DNA of 31,745 bases. Source: a virus. The position numbers were made by a program, and so were the translations under genes. Positions 28,635 to 31,745 of the stretch are shown here, one piece after another. Position 1 is the first letter of the stretch, and each line of letters opens with the position of its first letter. Where the stretch lies: positions 1 through 31,745 of the IMG/VR virus record IMGVR_UViG_3300010354_008449; one strand, written 5' to 3'. The notes below the pieces were generated by a model, which saw only the letters and a list, made by a program, of their open reading frames with translations, was not told the origin of the DNA and made no database searches.

Positions 28635-31343
28635 ATGAGTTATGTAGACGCAATACACGACCGTGATAGCGATAGAATTTTTGTAGTTGAACGCGGTACT
28701 GACCAAAAACGTCACTACAAAGAATATCCTGCCAACTATACATTCTATTATCCTGATATCAAAGGCAAATACCGTAGCATCTATGGTAATTCTGTAACAA
28801 AATTTAGTACACGAAAGCGTAGTGAGTTTGAAAAAGAACGCAGAATTCACAGTGGCAAAGAACTATTCGAAAGTGATATCAACGTAGTTTTTAGATGTTT
28901 GAGTGAAAACTATTTAAAAGTTGAACCTCCAAAACTTCATACATGTTTCTTTGACATTGAAGTTGACTTTGATCCTGAAAAAGGTTTCAGTCCTACTGAT
29001 GATCCATTCAATCCCGTAACTGCTATTTCGATGTACTTGGATTGGCAAGACCTATTAATTACTTTGTGTATCGCACCCAAACATATGAGTAACGATACTA
29101 CAAACGAAATCGTAAGTAGGTTTGATAACTGTCTACTGTTCAAAAGTGAAATTGAAATGTTTGAAACATTCTTTCAACTTATCGAAGATGCAGATGTGTT
29201 AACAGGCTGGAACTCAGAGGGCTATGATATACCCTACATGGTCAATCGTGTTACACGTGTAATGAGTAAAGACGATACACGTAAATTCTGTTTGCTTGGA
29301 CAACTTCCTAAACCAAGAAAGTACGAACGTTTCGGTAAAGAAGAAACAACTTATGATTTAGTTGGTCGTATTCACATGGACTACTTACAGTTGTATAAAA
29401 AGTACAACTATGAAAGTCGCCATAGTTATAAACTTGATGCTATTGGTGAAATGGAAGTAGGTGAGAATAAGACACAATACGAGGGTACTCTTGACCAGTT
29501 ATACAATAAGGATTGGCAAAAATTCTTAGAATATAACAGGCAGGATACAATGCTGTTGGTAAAGATTCATAACAAATTAAAGTTCTTGGATCTTGCAAAC
29601 GCACTGGCACATGAAAATACAGTGTTGTTACCAACAGTTATGGGTTCAGTTGCTATGATTGAAATGGCAATTATGAATGAAGCGCATGAGCGTGGTTTAG
29701 TTGTACCAGATAAGAAAAGGAAAAATGACAATGCAGATGAAATCCAACAAGCAGCAGGTGCCTATGTTGCTACGCCCAAAAAAGGAATGCACGAATATGT
29801 CGGAGCAGTTGACATTAACTCGCTCTATCCCTCGACTATTCGTGCCCTCAACATGGCACCAGAAACAATCATTGGACAGCTTAGACAAACCCTCACAGAA
29901 AAATACATGAATGATCGTGGGCTAGAATTAGCACGTGAGAAAAAACAATATAAAGAAGGTGACGATGCAGTAACAGGTGCTATTCTATGGGAGAATTTAT
30001 TTGGTAGTTTAGAATACACAGCAGTAATGAACCAAGAACGTGGCACTATGCTTACACTTGATTATGCAGATGGTCGTAGTGTTGAAATGAGTGCAGCAGA
30101 AATATGGAAATTAATCTTTGACAGTCATAAGCCTTGGATGCTATCTGCAAACGGTACAATCTTTACTTATGAAAAAGAAGGTGTAATTCCTGGTCTATTA
30201 ACTCGCTGGTATAGTGATAGAAAGGGTATGCAAAAGAAACTCAAAGAATCAACTACACAAGCTGATAAAGAATATTGGGATAAGAGACAACTAGTTCGCA
30301 AGATTTTGCTTAACAGTGCATATGGTGCATTGTTGAATGAGCATTGTCGTTTCTACGATAAACGTATTGGTCAAAGCGTTACATTAAGTGGTCGTCAGAT
30401 TGTTAAACACATGATGAGCCAGATCAACTTAGTCGTGGCAGGTGAATATACTCACACAGGTCCTGCAATTGTTTATGGTGATACTGACAGTTGTTATTTC
30501 AGTGCTTATCCTATTTATAAAGAAATGATTAATAAGGGTGAAATGGAATGGAACAAGGACGCATGTATTCAGATTTACGATGCTATCGCCGAAGAAGCAA
30601 ACAGTAGCTTTCCTCAGTTTTTAGAAAAAGCATTTCATGCACCTCGAAAGAACGGAGAGATTATTAAAGCTGGTCGTGAACTGATTGGTGATCGTAGTAT
30701 CTTTATTACTAAGAAACGCTATGCTATCAATATATTTGACAAAGAAGGTAAGCGTAAAGATAAAGACGGTCAACTAGGTGATATTAAGGCTATGGGTCTT
30801 GACTTGAAACGTGCTGACACTCCTAAATATATTCAAGAGTTTTTGATGCAAGTTCTTGAAATGGTAATTCAGCATGGTAAGCAACGTGATGAGGTTATTG
30901 AAGTTATTAAAGATTTTAAACGTAACTTATCACAACAAGATAGTTGGACTAAAGGATCACCTAAATCAGTTAACAATCTAACTAAACATACAACTACTTG
31001 GGAAAAGACAGGTAAGTGTGGTGTTGGTCACGCAATGGCTGCTATCAATTGGAACTATCTACGTAAATTGAACGGTGACAACTATTCAATGAAAATTGTA
31101 GATGGTATGAAAATTGTTGTTTGTAAATTAAAACCAAATCCACTAGGTATGACAAGTATTGCATATCCAACTGATGAACTAAGATTACCTGACTGGTTCA
31201 AAGAACTGCCATTTGACGATGTTGAAATGGAACGCACACTAGTAGACGAAAAGATTGAAAACTTACTGGGCGTATTGGATTGGGACTTGCGTGACAATAC
31301 AGATACTAAATCAACGTTCGATGATTTATTTGTATTTGAATAG
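28635..31343 (+). CDS. 43: family B DNA polymerase (T4 gp43 type)
   Basis: The 902-residue length is close to T4 gp43 (898). The exonuclease motifs are complete: FFDIEVD (Asp107/Glu109, Exo I), LTGWNSEGYDIPYM (189-202, Exo II) and YNRQD (Tyr300/Asp304, Exo III). The polymerase motifs are VDINSLYPS (392-400, motif A, Asp393), RKILLNSAYG (555-564, motif B) and VYGDTDS (613-619, motif C). So proofreading and synthesis should both work. The C-terminus ends TFDDLFVFE, like the clamp-binding tail of T4 gp43. The clamp gene follows. The ATG lies directly after the upstream stop, with only a distant AAAGG, so translation is probably coupled. It replicates the phage genome with the clamp. Confidence 0.97.
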   Translation: MSYVDAIHDRDSDRIFVVERGTDQKRHYKEYPANYTFYYPDIKGKYRSIYGNSVTKFSTRKRSEFEKERRIHSGKELFESDINVVFRCLSENYLKVEPPKLHTCFFDIEVDFDPEKGFSPTDDPFNPVTAISMYLDWQDLLITLCIAPKHMSNDTTNEIVSRFDNCLLFKSEIEMFETFFQLIEDADVLTGWNSEGYDIPYMVNRVTRVMSKDDTRKFCLLGQLPKPRKYERFGKEETTYDLVGRIHMDYLQLYKKYNYESRHSYKLDAIGEMEVGENKTQYEGTLDQLYNKDWQKFLEYNRQDTMLLVKIHNKLKFLDLANALAHENTVLLPTVMGSVAMIEMAIMNEAHERGLVVPDKKRKNDNADEIQQAAGAYVATPKKGMHEYVGAVDINSLYPSTIRALNMAPETIIGQLRQTLTEKYMNDRGLELAREKKQYKEGDDAVTGAILWENLFGSLEYTAVMNQERGTMLTLDYADGRSVEMSAAEIWKLIFDSHKPWMLSANGTIFTYEKEGVIPGLLTRWYSDRKGMQKKLKESTTQADKEYWDKRQLVRKILLNSAYGALLNEHCRFYDKRIGQSVTLSGRQIVKHMMSQINLVVAGEYTHTGPAIVYGDTDSCYFSAYPIYKEMINKGEMEWNKDACIQIYDAIAEEANSSFPQFLEKAFHAPRKNGEIIKAGRELIGDRSIFITKKRYAINIFDKEGKRKDKDGQLGDIKAMGLDLKRADTPKYIQEFLMQVLEMVIQHGKQRDEVIEVIKDFKRNLSQQDSWTKGSPKSVNNLTKHTTTWEKTGKCGVGHAMAAINWNYLRKLNGDNYSMKIVDGMKIVVCKLKPNPLGMTSIAYPTDELRLPDWFKELPFDDVEMERTLVDEKIENLLGVLDWDLRDNTDTKSTFDDLFVFE

Positions 31344-31355
31344 GGTAAATTAATA

Positions 31356-31384
31356 TTGACTTACATATTATGTCCATCTATAAT
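31356..31384 (+). promoter_or_regulatory. strong sigma-70-type promoter (TTGACT-17-TATAAT)
   Basis: TTGACT at 31356-31361 and TATAAT at 31379-31384 with exact 17-base spacing lie in the 88-base gap before the clamp gene. The leader would be about 40 bases with AAAGGAA at 31421-31427. Confidence 0.82.
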
Positions 31385-31431
31385 ACACAACATAACTACC
31401 TAAATAGTAGTACACACTTAAAAGGAAACAC

Positions 31432-31745
31432 ATGAAAGACTTTCTAAAAGATTTAATTGACCATACACATGGTCTAGGCGTCATTGAATTAATTAAAATC
31501 ACTGGCACAGACAAGGAAACACAGATTAATGCTGTAGCAGAAAACAAAACTGTTATTGTTAGTGGTTCATTTAAAAACCCTATCAGTGATTTCATAGGCA
31601 CATTTGGTATGCCTAACTTAGGCAAACTAAAAACTATTCTAGGTTTTGATGACTATGATGAAAACGCAGTAATTACTGTAACTAAACAAAATCGTGATGG
31701 TGTTGATACTCCAACTACTATTCACTTTCAAACACAAAACAATGA
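31432..31745 (+). CDS. 45: sliding clamp, DNA polymerase accessory protein (gp45 type), N-terminal part
   Basis: The frame runs from ATG 31432 off the right edge (104 residues visible). It opens MKDFLKDLIDHTHGLGVIEL. The first beta-alpha-beta subdomain contains TVIVSGSFKNPISDF, then IGTFGMPNLGKLKTILGFDD, which resembles the L-x-x-F-x-G-x-F-G-M-P-N-L-x-K-L segment of clamps from aquatic T4-like phages. The trimeric clamp holds the polymerase on DNA, and in T4 it also activates late transcription with gp33 and gp55. Its position right after the polymerase, with its own host-type promoter, fits. The identity is inferred from an incomplete sequence. Confidence 0.85.
   Translation, partial: MKDFLKDLIDHTHGLGVIELIKITGTDKETQINAVAENKTVIVSGSFKNPISDFIGTFGMPNLGKLKTILGFDDYDENAVITVTKQNRDGVDTPTTIHFQTQNN

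Noticed and set aside
1-31745. Prophage or bacterial chromosome origin because of dps, clpA, tilS and tctC genes
   Set aside because: T4-type polymerase, clamp, late promoters, fibre genes and dense overlaps run through the window with no integrase or bacterial housekeeping operon.
1-31745. tRNA genes, CRISPR arrays and insertion sequences
   Set aside because: The gaps between genes are mostly under 100 bases and none shows a cloverleaf, spaced repeats or transposase. The largest gap, between 22990 and 23131, holds only promoter motifs.

Overview
This window looks like part of the genome of a lytic, T4-like tailed phage (myovirus type). It ends in a family B DNA polymerase of gene 43 type followed by the N-terminal part of a gene 45-type sliding clamp. 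A DsbA-like late-transcription protein lies nearby. Many genes are preceded by an ATAAATA motif very close to the T4 late promoter TATAAATA. Genes are packed head to tail with ATGA or TAATG overlaps, there is almost no intergenic DNA, and I see no integrase, tRNA or CRISPR. The DNA is clearly AT-rich. The host is not shown directly. A TctC/Bug-type periplasmic binding protein and two Sec signal peptides point to a Gram-negative host, and the Bug family is most expanded in Betaproteobacteria, so an aquatic betaproteobacterium is a reasonable but unproven guess.

Layout. (1) 3-3119: the end of a DnaJ-like protein, a full ClpA-type AAA+ unfoldase, and a protein of unknown function. (2) 3124-7227: late genes for virion parts and surface chemistry, namely a small conserved protein, a beta-rich structural protein, a HxGH nucleotidyltransferase, a GT-A glycosyltransferase, a fibre-like protein and a jelly-roll adhesin candidate. 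A hairpin terminator lies at 5573-5594. (3) 7241-17955: a block rich in candidate packaged (internal head) proteins. It holds an 826-residue nucleotidyltransferase/GNAT/GNAT protein, an 854-residue Ala-rich membrane-active candidate, a very basic protein, and several proteins whose N-termini resemble the T4 capsid-targeting sequence. A class I glutamine amidotransferase and a Dps ferritin sit inside this block. (4) 17952-20137: an exported staphylococcal-type nuclease, a methyltransferase on the minus strand, and the TctC-like binding protein. (5) 20134-26034: an accessory island with a sulfotransferase-like protein, a 2OG-Fe(II) oxygenase, a radical SAM enzyme (minus strand), a deaminase-methyltransferase fusion, a fatty acid desaturase, a duplicated-domain protein and a zinc metallopeptidase. 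(6) 26061-31745: a minimal TilS, a DsbA-like protein, an SGNH hydrolase, a glycosyltransferase, DNA polymerase and the clamp. This last part carries sigma-70-like promoters instead of late motifs.

How it fits together. Early or middle genes (clamp, DsbA-like, probably TilS and polymerase) appear to use host sigma-70 promoters. Structural and accessory genes carry late-type motifs that would need a gp55-like sigma factor plus the clamp. The late set probably builds heads loaded with proteins that enter the next host with the DNA. The accessory island could remodel the host envelope, protein quality control, iron/oxidative stress and nutrient uptake. All functional calls come from motifs read by eye; no database search was run.
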